Origin: Gemmatimonadota bacterium
GTDB taxonomy: Bacteria; Gemmatimonadota; Gemmatimonadetes; Longimicrobiales; Gaopeijiaceae
NCBI GenBank assembly: GCA_028874995.1
Contig: JAPPGM010000052.1
Location: 1 to 54,308 of the forward strand
Direction of reading: 5' to 3'
Length of the DNA stretch: 54,308 bases
Positions 26,545-35,276 of the stretch are shown here, piece by piece. The stretch's first letter is position 1, and the number at the start of each line of letters is the position of its first letter. The position numbers and the translations under genes are program-made. The notes below the pieces were generated by a model. The model ran no database searches. It worked only from the letters and a program-made list of their open reading frames with translations, and was not told where the DNA came from.

Positions 26545-28002
26545 TCAGGCGTCCTCAGGGAAGTCCTCGAGCAGCTCCTTGAGCGAGGACAGGAAGCGCG
26601 CCGAGTCGGCCCCGTCGACGAGCCGGTGGTCGTACCCGAGGGAGAAGTACGACCGTTTGCGGATGGCCATGGAGTCCTGGCCGGAATCGGGGTCGGTCAG
26701 CACCACAACGCGCTTTTCGATCGATCCCGTCCCCAGGATGGCCGAAGTCCCCTTGGGAATGATGGGCATGCCCACCATGGTGCCCAGAACACCGGGGTTG
26801 GTGATCGTGAAGGTGGCCCCCTGGATCTCGGACGGTGACAGCTGCCTGGCCTTCGCGCGCGTGGCGAGGTCGATGATCTTCCTCGCCGTCCCCACCAGGC
26901 TCAGATCGTCCGCGTCGTGAATGACCGGAACGATCAGGCCCGGGTTCAGGTCCACTGCCATGCCCAGGTTGACCGCGCCGCGGTAGATGATGTTTTTCCC
27001 GGACAGCACGCCGTTGATCGACGGGAAGTCCCGGAGGATCCTCGAGCAGGCCCACGCCACGAATGCGGTGTAGGAGACGCGCGCGCCGCGCTTCGCCCAG
27101 CGGGCCTTGTTTTCCCGCCGGATCCGGTCCACGACACTGAAGTCGATCTCGATGATCGAATGCACGTGCGAATGGATCCGCTTGGACAGCACCATGTGCT
27201 CCGCGGTGAGGCGCCGCACCTTGTCCATCGTTTCGACCCGGTCTTCCTCGCGAACCGGGAAGGCCGGGTGCTCCACCTCACGCGCGAAGCGGCGCCAGAG
27301 GTCGTCGCCGGATGGGGGGGCGGGGCGGGGATCGGCCGTTGCGGGAGCAGGGGTGGGCGTACGGGGTGACGGGGTGGGGGTGGGGGGGACGGGGTGGGTC
27401 GCAACGGGTACGGGAGGCGCCGTGGGGGGGGAGGGGGCGGGTTCAGGCGCCGGAGCGGTATCTGCGACCCGGCCACGCTCGATGAACGCCAGAATGTCCT
27501 GCTTGGTCACGCGCCCCTGGTGGCCGGTCCCGGTCACGCGCGAGATGTCCACACCGGCTTCGGCGGCGATCCTCCGCACAACGGGGGTCGACCGGGTTCG
27601 CAGACGCTCCTCGCTGGTGGCGGTGCAGGAAGGGTCATCGGGTTCGGGGGAGGCCGGGGGCGGGGTGGTGGGGGCGGCCGCAGGCGGCGTGACGGCGGCT
27701 GTTTCCTTCGATGGCTCCGCTTCGGCGGGTGTGGCCGCCGCGGTCGTGGACCCACCCGCTCCGTTCGGGTCGATATAGGCCACGATCGTACCGACCTCGA
27801 CGGTCTCCCCCTCGGCCACCAGGATCTCGGTCAGGGATCCCGCCGACGGCGACGGGATCTCGGCATCCACCTTGTCGGTGGAGATCTCCAGGATGGGCTC
27901 GTCGCGTTCGACGGCGTCGCCGACCTCCTTCAGCCACTTGGACACCGTCCCCTCGGCGATTGACTCGCCCATCTGGGGCATCGGCACTTCGATTCGGGAC
28001 AC
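26545..28002 (-). CDS. 2-oxoacid dehydrogenase E2, dihydrolipoyl acyltransferase
   Basis: About 485 residues. GTG 28002 is preferred because GGAG lies 8 bases upstream; GTG 28008 is also in frame. Domains: lipoyl domain at residues ~1-78 with the target Lys in ISTDKVDAEIPSP; Pro/Ala-rich linkers; peripheral-subunit-binding domain (STPVVRRIAAEAGVDISRVTG, GRVTKQDILAFI); then the catalytic acyltransferase domain ending in YDHRLVDGADSARFLSSL with the catalytic His. Architecture fits branched-chain, acetoin or pyruvate complexes of the bacterial E1alpha/beta type; substrate is undecided. The gap to E1beta is about 70 bases. Confidence 0.94.
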   Translation of the reverse strand: MSRIEVPMPQMGESIAEGTVSKWLKEVGDAVERDEPILEISTDKVDAEIPSPSAGSLTEILVAEGETVEVGTIVAYIDPNGAGGSTTAAATPAEAEPSKETAAVTPPAAAPTTPPPASPEPDDPSCTATSEERLRTRSTPVVRRIAAEAGVDISRVTGTGHQGRVTKQDILAFIERGRVADTAPAPEPAPSPPTAPPVPVATHPVPPTPTPSPRTPTPAPATADPRPAPPSGDDLWRRFAREVEHPAFPVREEDRVETMDKVRRLTAEHMVLSKRIHSHVHSIIEIDFSVVDRIRRENKARWAKRGARVSYTAFVAWACSRILRDFPSINGVLSGKNIIYRGAVNLGMAVDLNPGLIVPVIHDADDLSLVGTARKIIDLATRAKARQLSPSEIQGATFTITNPGVLGTMVGMPIIPKGTSAILGTGSIEKRVVVLTDPDSGQDSMAIRKRSYFSLGYDHRLVDGADSARFLSSLKELLEDFPEDA

Positions 28003-28074
28003 GGGCACTGCTCCATGCGCGGGTTCGGGAGCCGGGCCGGCGGCTTCGCAACCGGGCCGCCGGTCGCCCCGGCG

Positions 28075-29097
28075 TCAGTATCCTACAAGATAACGCGCCG
28101 CGGTCACCACATCGCCAACCCCCGGAAGGAAATAGTCCTCCAGTTCGCCGCTGAAGGGCACCGGCGAGTCGATGGCCGTAACGCGCAGAATCGGCCCGTC
28201 CAGCCATTCGAAGGCCCGCTCGTTCATCCGGATCGCGATCTCCCCGGCGATCCCTCCCGTTCGCGTGTCCTCGTGTACGATCAGAAGCTTGCCCGTCTTC
28301 TTCAGCGAGTCCGCGATCGCCTCCTCGTCGAGGGGCAGCAGCGTCCTCAGGTCGACGACCTCGGCGCGGATCCCGTCCCGGGCCAGCTCGGCGGCCGCCT
28401 CGAGGCTGCGGTGAACCATCAGCCCGTAGGTGACGATCGTGAGGTCCTCGCCCTCCAGGGCCGTGCGCGCACTGCCCAGCGGAATCACGTAGTCCTCGGA
28501 GGGGAGCACCTCGCGGCAGTGGGGCGCGCGGTACAGCCCCTTGTGCTCCTCGAAGATCACCGGGTTGTCGTCGCGGATCGAGCTCTTGAGCAGCCCCTTC
28601 GCGTCGCGGGGATTCGACGGGTAGACGATCTTAAGGCCGGGGGTGTGGAAGAAGGCCATCTCGACGTTCTGGGAGTGGAACGGTCCCCCCCGGTTGCCCC
28701 CGCCGACCGGTCCGCGAACAACCAGCGGCATCGGTCCGGCACCGCGGTAGAGCGATGTGGCGATGTAGTTCGTCAGCACATCGTAGGCCGGCGAGATGAA
28801 GTCCATGAACTGCATCTCGACGACGGGACGAAGGCCCATGTGCGCGGCTCCGGCGGCCGCTCCGGTGAAGCCCCCCTCCGAGATGGGCGTGTCGATGACG
28901 CGTGAGGGGCCGAAACGGTCCAGGAACCCCCGCGTGACCTTGAAGGCCCCGCCGTACGCGCCGATGTCCTCGCCCATGAGGAACACGCGCTCGTCCCGCT
29001 CCATCTCCTCCCAGAGCGCCTCGCTGATCGCTTCCAGCACGGTGACCGGCCGGCCCGACCGGGTCCGGGTGACTTGTGCGGGTGCGTCATTCGGCAT
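28075..29097 (-). CDS. 2-oxoacid dehydrogenase E1 component, beta subunit
   Basis: 340 residues and canonical: VTVLEAISEALWEEMERDERVFLMGEDIGAYGG-type N-terminus, DTPISEGGFTGAAAGAA with the Glu that activates thiamine diphosphate, MQFMDFISPAYDVL, GGPFHSQNVEMAFFHTPGL, and EVVDLRTLLPLDEEAI in the C-terminal domain. It should pair with an alpha subunit into an alpha2beta2 enzyme. The ATG overlaps the end of the alpha-subunit gene by 11 bases, so the two are translationally coupled even though the alpha subunit is aberrant. Confidence 0.95.
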   Translation of the reverse strand: MPNDAPAQVTRTRSGRPVTVLEAISEALWEEMERDERVFLMGEDIGAYGGAFKVTRGFLDRFGPSRVIDTPISEGGFTGAAAGAAHMGLRPVVEMQFMDFISPAYDVLTNYIATSLYRGAGPMPLVVRGPVGGGNRGGPFHSQNVEMAFFHTPGLKIVYPSNPRDAKGLLKSSIRDDNPVIFEEHKGLYRAPHCREVLPSEDYVIPLGSARTALEGEDLTIVTYGLMVHRSLEAAAELARDGIRAEVVDLRTLLPLDEEAIADSLKKTGKLLIVHEDTRTGGIAGEIAIRMNERAFEWLDGPILRVTAIDSPVPFSGELEDYFLPGVGDVVTAARYLVGY

Positions 29098-30121
29098 GGG
29101 GCGGTCCCATCGCGTCGTTCGGGGCGGGGGTGTCGGGGGCCGGGGGGTCGCGCCGCGTCCAGGGGGGATGCGGCGCGGCGTCGGTGCAGACCGGAACCAG
29201 AGCGTCCCGGGTGGAAGGTCCCGGCTCCTTCGCCAGTCTCGCCGCCGCGTGCTCCACGCCCGCGGCGGCCGCCTTCCGGATCGCGTCCAGCACCTGCTCC
29301 GGCAATCCGTCTTCGGTCACCGCCAGCTCGGCAAAGGCATCGTGGTGTTCCCATCGATTCCCGTCACCCGCATCGAGCAGTTCGATCAGCGTCGGACCCT
29401 CGCCGTTGACCGCGCGCCGCCTCGCCGCCGCAACCGTCGGGAAGATACGCTCGGGTGAATCCCTCCCCACCCTTGCGAAGGCGATTCCATAGCTCGCCGC
29501 CACGGCCTCGATATCAGCATGGTCGGAACCGTCCCCTGTCTGCGGGGCAGCGAGGACCACGATCAGGGGCACCCCCAACGCCCCCGCTAGGTTGACCCCC
29601 TCATGCCAGCCACCCGATTGCAGCGCCGAGCGGCGTTCGAACACCAGCGCGGCCCGGTCCTCTCCCCGCTGCCTGAACGCGAAAGCCGCGCCCGCCAGCA
29701 CCTGGGTTGCGGTGCCTCCCCGAGGGGCGCCCCAGCCGATGATCCCCCGCCGCAGGTCGGTCCAGCTCAGCCCGCCCTCCCGCGCCGAGGCCGAACTTGT
29801 CCCCTTCCCGGCCAGGTGGCGCAGGAATTCGAGGGGAGTGGCCCCGAACGCCAGCGCCGGCCCGGGCGCCAGAGGACCGGGGTGGCAGAGGTCACCCTTT
29901 CCGTCGGTCCCGCCGCGCATGGCCCGGGCGAGTACGGTGGATCTCGGGTCCACGCGGAAACCGGCCAGATCGGCGTGGAGCACTTCGGATCGGGCCAGAT
30001 CCCGGACGCGTGCCTCAAGAAAACGTGCTTGAAACCCCAGGTACAGCAGATCCCTTGCAACCTCCGACCCAAGGGTCGCGGGGAAACTGTTGGGCGCGTG
30101 ACCCGCCGGCTCGGGGGTCAA
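29087..30121 (-). CDS. Degenerate 2-oxoacid dehydrogenase E1 alpha-like subunit
   Basis: 344 residues, starting at TTG 30121, 13 bases after secG. Overall order matches E1alpha (GAPRGGTATQVLAGAAFAFRQRG, HEGVNLAGALGVPLIVV, GPTLIELLDAG). The thiamine-diphosphate motif is gone: the position of GDG reads FER (residues 161-163) and the position of the closing Asn-Asn reads Ala-Ala (about 191-192). The HGHS-type phosphorylation-loop motif is also missing. The C-terminus is a Pro/Asp-rich tail. It keeps the gene order and coupling to an intact E1beta. Either a pseudo-subunit with a structural role or an enzyme with changed cofactor use; the frame is intact, so not a simple pseudogene. Confidence 0.8.
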   Translation of the reverse strand: MTPEPAGHAPNSFPATLGSEVARDLLYLGFQARFLEARVRDLARSEVLHADLAGFRVDPRSTVLARAMRGGTDGKGDLCHPGPLAPGPALAFGATPLEFLRHLAGKGTSSASAREGGLSWTDLRRGIIGWGAPRGGTATQVLAGAAFAFRQRGEDRAALVFERRSALQSGGWHEGVNLAGALGVPLIVVLAAPQTGDGSDHADIEAVAASYGIAFARVGRDSPERIFPTVAAARRRAVNGEGPTLIELLDAGDGNRWEHHDAFAELAVTEDGLPEQVLDAIRKAAAAGVEHAAARLAKEPGPSTRDALVPVCTDAAPHPPWTRRDPPAPDTPAPNDAMGPPHAE

Positions 30122-30134
30122 GAGGCCGGATTCC

Positions 30135-30554
30135 CTACCGGTCGGGAAGGCCGGACGGCTCGTTCCCGTCGGGGGGTGGAACCTCTTCGCCGGTCGTCTC
30201 CTCCGGGTCCGGCGGAACCTCTTCGACCCCGGGGATCAGAATCGGCGATTCCTCGCCCTCCTGCAGCAGCGGCGTCGGCACCGTTGGCGCGTCCATTCCC
30301 TGGAGCACCGAGGTGGGCCCGGTCGCGCGGGAGGACATGATGGCCAGGATCAGCGACAGTCCCATGAACGCGGACCCCCCAATCCACGTCGCGCGCGTAA
30401 GGAAGGAGGTCGCCTGGCGACCGCCCAGAACCTCGGTCGCGGCGGCGCCGCCACCCATCGCGGCCAATCCGCCGCCCTTCCCCGCCTGGAGCAGGATGAC
30501 CACGCCCAGGAACAAACCGTCGAGAACCAGCAGAGTCAGAAGAAATCCGTACAT
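30135..30554 (-). CDS. secG: Preprotein translocase subunit SecG
   Basis: 139 residues. Two transmembrane helices (about 2-22 and 55-73) flank the SecG signature LLQAGKGGGLAAMGGG and SFLTRATWIGGSAF. It supports SecYEG-dependent export. The C-terminal 60 residues are an acidic proline-rich extension (EEVPPDPEETTGEEVPPP) that many SecG proteins of GC-rich phyla carry in variable form. Position after tpiA is the classic gap-pgk-tpi-secG order. Confidence 0.93.
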   Translation of the reverse strand: MYGFLLTLLVLDGLFLGVVILLQAGKGGGLAAMGGGAAATEVLGGRQATSFLTRATWIGGSAFMGLSLILAIMSSRATGPTSVLQGMDAPTVPTPLLQEGEESPILIPGVEEVPPDPEETTGEEVPPPDGNEPSGLPDR

Positions 30555-30620
30555 GTCACCGTGGATCTTGTATGCGTACAGCTCTTGCGCATCGGAAGCT
30601 GCCCCGGGAGCTGCCCTGTG

Positions 30621-31352
30621 TCAACCCGCTCCCGCCCCCGCCTCGGCGATCCGCGCGAAGACATCCGGATCCAGACTCGCGCCTCCCACCAGCACTCCGT
30701 CCACATCGCGCGCCGACATCAGCGCGGCCGCGTTGCCGGGCTTGACGCTGCCTCCGTAGAGCACGGGAGCCCGTCCCAACGCGCCCAGCGCATCCCGCAC
30801 GATCCCGTGCGCCTCGGACGCATCGCCGGGCGTGGCGGTCTCTCCGGTCCCGATCGCCCAGACCGGCTCGTAGGCGACCATGAATTCGGCAACGCCCGCG
30901 AGCGACCCCGCAAACGCGCCGACCTGTCTGCGCAACACCTCATCCAGACGGCCGGCCCGTCGCTCCTCCAGCTGTTCGCCCACGCATACGACCGGAACCA
31001 GGCCAGCCCGCACCGCCGCTCCCACCTTGCGGTCGACCTCGGCGTCGGTCTCACCGAAGACGTGTCGCCGCTCGGAGTGGCCGATCAGCACCAGCGCGGC
31101 CCCGGCTTCCTTCGCCATCTCGGCCGAAATCTCTCCGGTCAGGGCTCCGGCGGCCTGCCAGTGGATGTTCTGGACACCGAAGTCGGCCCGGGTGCGCGCG
31201 CTGTCGATCGCGGTGCTCAGAGACAGGTCGGGCGGGAAGAAGACGAGCCGAACCGAATCGTCTCTCACCTCGGGGCGGAAGCGGGAAAAGAACCGCTCGG
31301 TTGCGACGGGCCCGTGATGCATCTTCCAGTTGCCGGCCACCACCTTGGCCAT
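30621..31352 (-). CDS. tpiA: Triosephosphate isomerase
   Basis: 243 residues from ATG 31352 (MAKVVAGNWKM, with the catalytic Asn and Lys). The catalytic His is in LIGHSERRHVFGE, the catalytic Glu in VAYEPVWAIGTG, and the phosphate-binding loop is VLYGGSVKPGNA. It interconverts glyceraldehyde-3-phosphate and dihydroxyacetone phosphate. The codons further upstream in frame overlap pgk and are not part of the protein. The gap to pgk is 19 bases. Confidence 0.97.
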   Translation of the reverse strand: MAKVVAGNWKMHHGPVATERFFSRFRPEVRDDSVRLVFFPPDLSLSTAIDSARTRADFGVQNIHWQAAGALTGEISAEMAKEAGAALVLIGHSERRHVFGETDAEVDRKVGAAVRAGLVPVVCVGEQLEERRAGRLDEVLRRQVGAFAGSLAGVAEFMVAYEPVWAIGTGETATPGDASEAHGIVRDALGALGRAPVLYGGSVKPGNAAALMSARDVDGVLVGGASLDPDVFARIAEAGAGAG

Positions 31353-31371
31353 CAGCGTGTCCTCCGGAGCT

Positions 31372-32652
31372 TCAGGGTTCGCTGGAAAGGTCTGCGGCCA
31401 CGTGCCGGGAGCGCCGGGCCGAAAGCGCCGCCACGCCGGGCAGCTCCTTGCCGGCGAGCAGGTCGAGCGACGCGCCGCCGCCCGTGGAAATGTGGCTGAT
31501 GCGCGTGGCGACGCCAGCTGCGCGGGCCGCGGCAGCCGAATCCCCACCCCCGACAATCACCGTCGCTCCCCGGTCCGCGACATCGGCCGCCATCCGCGCC
31601 ACCCCGACGGTACCGTGCGCGAATTCGTCGATTTCGAACACCCCCAGCGGGCCGTTCCACACCACGGTTGCCGCCCCCGCCAGGTAATCACCGAAGAGAC
31701 GGACCGTAACCGGGCCGACGTCGCCCACCGCTTCGCCGGGGGGGATGTCCGCGCGATCCACGACCCGGGTGGGGGCGCCCGCCGCGATTGCCGGCGCGGT
31801 GACGCAGTCCACCGGGAGCACCAGACGCGAGGCCGCGGCTTCGAGCACCTCCGTAGCGACTCCGGTCTTCTCCGCTTCGACCAGCGACGTCCCGGTTTCC
31901 ATCCCCATGGCGCGGAAGAAGGTGTTGGCCATGGCGCCCCCCACCAGCAGGGCGTCCACGCGCGGCAGCAGCGCCTCGATGACGTCGATCTTGCCGGAGA
32001 TCTTGGCCCCCCCAAGGGCCGCCACGAAGGGACGGCGCGGTTCTTCGAGCGCATCCGCAAACGCCACGAGTTCCCGCTCCACCAGCGCCCCCGCCACCGC
32101 CATACCCCCCTTCGCGCGCACGGCACGAGGCAGCCCGTCCGTGGAAGCGTGCGCGCGGTGCGCAGTTCCGAATGCGTCCAGGACGAAATGGTCAGCCCAT
32201 TCGGCCCAGTCGGTTGCCAGCGCCCGTTCGTTGGCCGTCTCCCCCGGGAGAAAGCGCGTGTTCTCAAGGAGGATGACCGAACCCGGCTCGGCAGCTCCCA
32301 CCGCACGCCGGACCCCGGGGCCCCACGTGTGCGGCACGAACCCCACCGGCGCGGCGAGCAGCTCGTCCAGGCGGCGGGCCACCGGCTCCATCGTGAGCGC
32401 CCTGTCCTGGCGCCCGCCCGGCCGCCCCAGGTGCGAGAGGATGACGACCTTCGCGCCCGCGGCGACGAGTCGTTCGATGGTCGGCACGGTGCGCTCGATT
32501 CGGGAAGCGTCCGACACCATTGCGGCCGTGGACTGCCCCGCACCCTCCTGCTGCGCCGCCGGGGTCAGGGGAACGTTGAAGTCGGCCCTGAGCGCGATGG
32601 CGGTCCCCTTGATGGGGCGTTCCTCCAGGTCGTCCAGGTCGTGGGGAACCAT
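31372..32652 (-). CDS. pgk: Phosphoglycerate kinase
   Basis: 426 residues from ATG 32652; a GTG at 32673 is possible. Signature stretches: ALRADFNVPL, VVILSHLGRPGG, VILLENTRFLPGE, FVAALGGAKISGKIDVIEALLPRVD, VVWNGPLGVFE and GGGDSAAAA for the nucleotide site. The family signature often has RxDxNVP followed by a short spacer; here a ~12-residue polar insertion (AAQQEGAGQSTA) follows it. It makes ATP from 1,3-bisphosphoglycerate in glycolysis. Upstream on the same strand is the TonB/anti-sigma gene rather than gapA. Confidence 0.96.
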   Translation of the reverse strand: MVPHDLDDLEERPIKGTAIALRADFNVPLTPAAQQEGAGQSTAAMVSDASRIERTVPTIERLVAAGAKVVILSHLGRPGGRQDRALTMEPVARRLDELLAAPVGFVPHTWGPGVRRAVGAAEPGSVILLENTRFLPGETANERALATDWAEWADHFVLDAFGTAHRAHASTDGLPRAVRAKGGMAVAGALVERELVAFADALEEPRRPFVAALGGAKISGKIDVIEALLPRVDALLVGGAMANTFFRAMGMETGTSLVEAEKTGVATEVLEAAASRLVLPVDCVTAPAIAAGAPTRVVDRADIPPGEAVGDVGPVTVRLFGDYLAGAATVVWNGPLGVFEIDEFAHGTVGVARMAADVADRGATVIVGGGDSAAAARAAGVATRISHISTGGGASLDLLAGKELPGVAALSARRSRHVAADLSSEP

Positions 32653-32709
32653 CCGGCGCCGGCCAGCGGGCACGAAGGTCAGCTCAAGATCCTGTTGCTC
32701 GCGCGGATA

Positions 32710-33552
32710 TCACCGCGGACCGTCGGCTTCAAAGGGGATCTCGACGGCCTGATACTCGGGATCGGGTTGGGATCCCGTCCTATTCGGCTCGAACCGGATC
32801 GAGAACTCGACCCAGGTCCCGACCTTCTGTCCCGCACGGGTGGCCGGCAGGAACCTGAAGGAGCGGGTCGCCCGCAGCGCGGCCTCATCGAGTCCCCGCC
32901 TGCCCGACGAAGTCCGAACCGTGGGCGTCTCCGGAGTTCCGTCCGGACGCACCCAGAGCAAGACGCGCACAACGCCTCCGATGCCGGCGGCTTGCAACGC
33001 GACCGGGTACTCTTCGGTCACAACGCGACGAGCAAGGTCGCGATCCAGAAGGGACGGCAGCGTCGGGGGGAGCGGCGGAGGGGGGCCGTCCAGCCCTTCG
33101 GCGGGCGCTGGCCGTGGCGGGGGTTCGAGCTCGGGTGCAGGACGCTGCTCTTCCGGAACGGCCAACTCCTCGACTTCCACCACCACCGGCGGCACCGGGG
33201 GAGGCGACGGTGGGGGATCAACCGCTGTGGGCCTGGCTTCCGGCAACGACAGAAACAACCGCGCAAGGGAAGCGCGGGCCGGCGGGACAAGCAATGCGCC
33301 AATCAGCAGCAGCACCACTGCGGCTGCCGCGAGAAGCCTTCTTCGGGTCCCAACGGAGCGTGACGCGCCAGCGGACTGCATTCGCACGTACTCGGCTGCC
33401 AGCTCGGCGCGCAACTCGGGCCCGAACGAGCACCGCTCCTCGATCGAGAGGTCGCGAAGGTCACGATCGAGGCGAGCCAGGTCAGGTGAACCCGTCTGCC
33501 CGGCTTCCGGATACCTGATGCTGCCTCCAGTGTCGTCGCGACGGCGTTTCAT
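32710..33552 (-). CDS. Anti-sigma-like membrane protein with a TonB C-terminal domain
   Basis: 280 residues. The N-terminal ~70 residues are cytoplasmic and charged, with helical stretches (LARLDRDLRDLSIEERCSF, PELRAELAAEYVRMQ) and no zinc HxxxCxxC motif. One transmembrane helix (about 73-92, LLAAAAVVLLLIGALLVPP) is followed by a periplasmic Pro/Glu-rich spacer (~105-165), then a TonB C-terminal fold (VRVLLWVRPDGTPETPTV, GLDEAALRATRSFRFLPA). The start codon overlaps the stop of the ECF sigma gene by 4 bases, the usual arrangement for a cognate anti-sigma factor. It may sense the state of an outer-membrane receptor directly and hold the sigma factor. Function is inferred. Confidence 0.8.
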   Translation of the reverse strand: MKRRRDDTGGSIRYPEAGQTGSPDLARLDRDLRDLSIEERCSFGPELRAELAAEYVRMQSAGASRSVGTRRRLLAAAAVVLLLIGALLVPPARASLARLFLSLPEARPTAVDPPPSPPPVPPVVVEVEELAVPEEQRPAPELEPPPRPAPAEGLDGPPPPLPPTLPSLLDRDLARRVVTEEYPVALQAAGIGGVVRVLLWVRPDGTPETPTVRTSSGRRGLDEAALRATRSFRFLPATRAGQKVGTWVEFSIRFEPNRTGSQPDPEYQAVEIPFEADGPR

Positions 33553-34157
33553 CGTTGGCCTCCGGCAGCGTCCGCGGCGACGGCGGCCTTCAGCCTCGTG
33601 AGCGCTCGGTGCATCCGAACCGCAACCGCGTTCGAGGTGATTCTCAGCGTGTCGGCGATCTCCGCGTTGCCGAGGTCAGCTCCGTAGCGGAGGGAAAGGA
33701 TCTCCTGGTCGGCCGGCCGCAAGGTCGCTGCCGCGTTGAAGAGCCTGCGCAACTGTTCCTCCCGCAGAAGCCGTTCTTCCTGGGACGGTCCCTGCGAGAC
33801 CAGGTCGGGCACGCGGTCCAGGGAGATGTGGAGGGACCCTTTGCGCCGCAGCGTGCGGAGGTAGTCCGTGACCGCGTTGCGCGCGATACGCAGCAGCCAG
33901 GTGCGGGGGGCCGACCGTTTGGGGTCGTATCGCCGGAGCGCGCGCAGTGCCTTGAGGAAAACCTCCGAGGTGACATCTTCCGCGACTTCCCGGGTGGGGA
34001 CCCGGAAGCGCACATACCGATAGACGGACTCGCGATAGTCGCGGAACCAGGCGTCGAAGTCGGGAGGGAGTTCGGGCGACGCGGCAGCCGCTTCACGAGT
34101 CCGGGTGCGCGGCCGGTTGGACCGTCGCCGGACTCTCGTCTCTGTGGGGCTCATCAT
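33549..34157 (-). CDS. ECF-type RNA polymerase sigma factor
   Basis: 202 residues from ATG 34157 (next ATG 34154); a TTG at 34169 is less likely. Region 2: FRDYRESVYRYVRFRVPTR, AEDVTSEVFLKALRALRRYD, and RTWLLRIARNAVTDYLR. Region 4: LRPADQEILSLRYGADLGNAEIAD followed by the HTH ITSNAVAVRMHRALTRLK. There is no region 3, so it belongs to group IV. The N-terminus has about 35 basic residues. It sits between gapA and pgk, co-oriented, and is coupled to the TonB/anti-sigma gene. Its regulon is unknown; the glycolytic genes around it could be part of the same transcript. Confidence 0.94.
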   Translation of the reverse strand: MMSPTETRVRRRSNRPRTRTREAAAASPELPPDFDAWFRDYRESVYRYVRFRVPTREVAEDVTSEVFLKALRALRRYDPKRSAPRTWLLRIARNAVTDYLRTLRRKGSLHISLDRVPDLVSQGPSQEERLLREEQLRRLFNAAATLRPADQEILSLRYGADLGNAEIADTLRITSNAVAVRMHRALTRLKAAVAADAAGGQR

Positions 34158-34228
34158 CGTTATCCCCAATACGTTGCCATGTGACGCCGCTTACAACCGG
34201 GCCGCAGTATCGACGTTCGGCACTGGAG

Positions 34229-35242
34229 TCAGCCCAGGCGCTCGCCCACGTACTCGACCAGGTCGACCAGCCTGGACGAATATCCCCACTCGTTGTCGTA
34301 CCAAGCGAGTACCTTCACCAGGCGCCGGCCCATGACCGCCGTGCTGAGCGCGTCCACGACCGAGCTGGCGGACTCCCCGGTAAAGTCCACCGAGACCAGC
34401 GGCGCTTCCTCGACTCTGAGTATGCCCGCCAGCTCCGTGGAGGCCGCGGCGCGCAGGGCGTCGTTGACCTCCTGCTCGCTCACGTCCTCCTCCAGCTCGG
34501 CCACCAGGTCCACGAGGGACACGTCGGGGGTGGGGACCCGGATGGCCATGCCGTCCAGCTTGCCCTCCAGTTCGGGAAGGACCAGCGAAATCGCCCGGGC
34601 CGCGCCCGTGGTGGTGGGAATCATGCTCACGGCGGCCGCGCGGGCGCGGCGGAGATCCTTGTGTGGCCCGTCCAGCACCGCCTGTCCCGCCGTGTACGCG
34701 TGGATCGTGGTCATGAGGCCGCGGACGATGCCGAACTCCTCCAGGAGCACCTTGGCCACGGGCGCCAGGCAGTTTGTCGTGCAGCTGGCGTTGGAGATCA
34801 GGTGATGGCTGGCGGGGTCGTAGAGATGGTGATTGACCCCCAGCACGACCGTGATGTCCTCGTCCTTTGCCGGCGCCGAAATCACCACCTTCCGGGCCCC
34901 CGCATCCAGGTGCTTCGAGGCCAGTTCCCGGCTCCTGAAGATCCCGGTGGACTCGACCACCACGTCCACCTGCAGCTCCTTCCAGGGCAATCGGGCCGGA
35001 TCGCGCTCCGAGAGGACCAGGATTTCGTCCCCGTCAACGATCAGCCCGTCGTCCGACAGCTCCACCGAACCCGGATAGGAACCGTGCACCGAGTCGTATT
35101 GCAAGAGGTGCGCGAGCGTCCTGCTGTCCGTGAGGTCGTTGACGGCAACGAAGTCGAGGTTGGTATTCCCCGACTGCTTGGCGGATCTCAGGACGTTCCT
35201 GCCGATGCGGCCGAAGCCGTTGATCGCGACTCTGACGGACAT
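34229..35242 (-). CDS. gapA: Glyceraldehyde-3-phosphate dehydrogenase
   Basis: 337 residues from ATG 35242 (MSVRVAINGFGRIGRNVLR), preceded by GGGAG. Frame extension upstream overlaps comF and is discarded. Catalytic Cys in SNASCTTNCLAPV, catalytic His in TTIHAYTAGQ, and WYDNEWGYSSRLVDL at the C-terminus. The Asp in VNDLTD after the second strand favours NAD over NADP. It is separated from pgk by the sigma/anti-sigma pair, whereas in most genomes with this cluster gap and pgk are adjacent. Confidence 0.97.
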   Translation of the reverse strand: MSVRVAINGFGRIGRNVLRSAKQSGNTNLDFVAVNDLTDSRTLAHLLQYDSVHGSYPGSVELSDDGLIVDGDEILVLSERDPARLPWKELQVDVVVESTGIFRSRELASKHLDAGARKVVISAPAKDEDITVVLGVNHHLYDPASHHLISNASCTTNCLAPVAKVLLEEFGIVRGLMTTIHAYTAGQAVLDGPHKDLRRARAAAVSMIPTTTGAARAISLVLPELEGKLDGMAIRVPTPDVSLVDLVAELEEDVSEQEVNDALRAAASTELAGILRVEEAPLVSVDFTGESASSVVDALSTAVMGRRLVKVLAWYDNEWGYSSRLVDLVEYVGERLG

Positions 35243-35276
35243 GTGCGCGGTGCTCCCGCGGCGGGACTTCGCCGCT

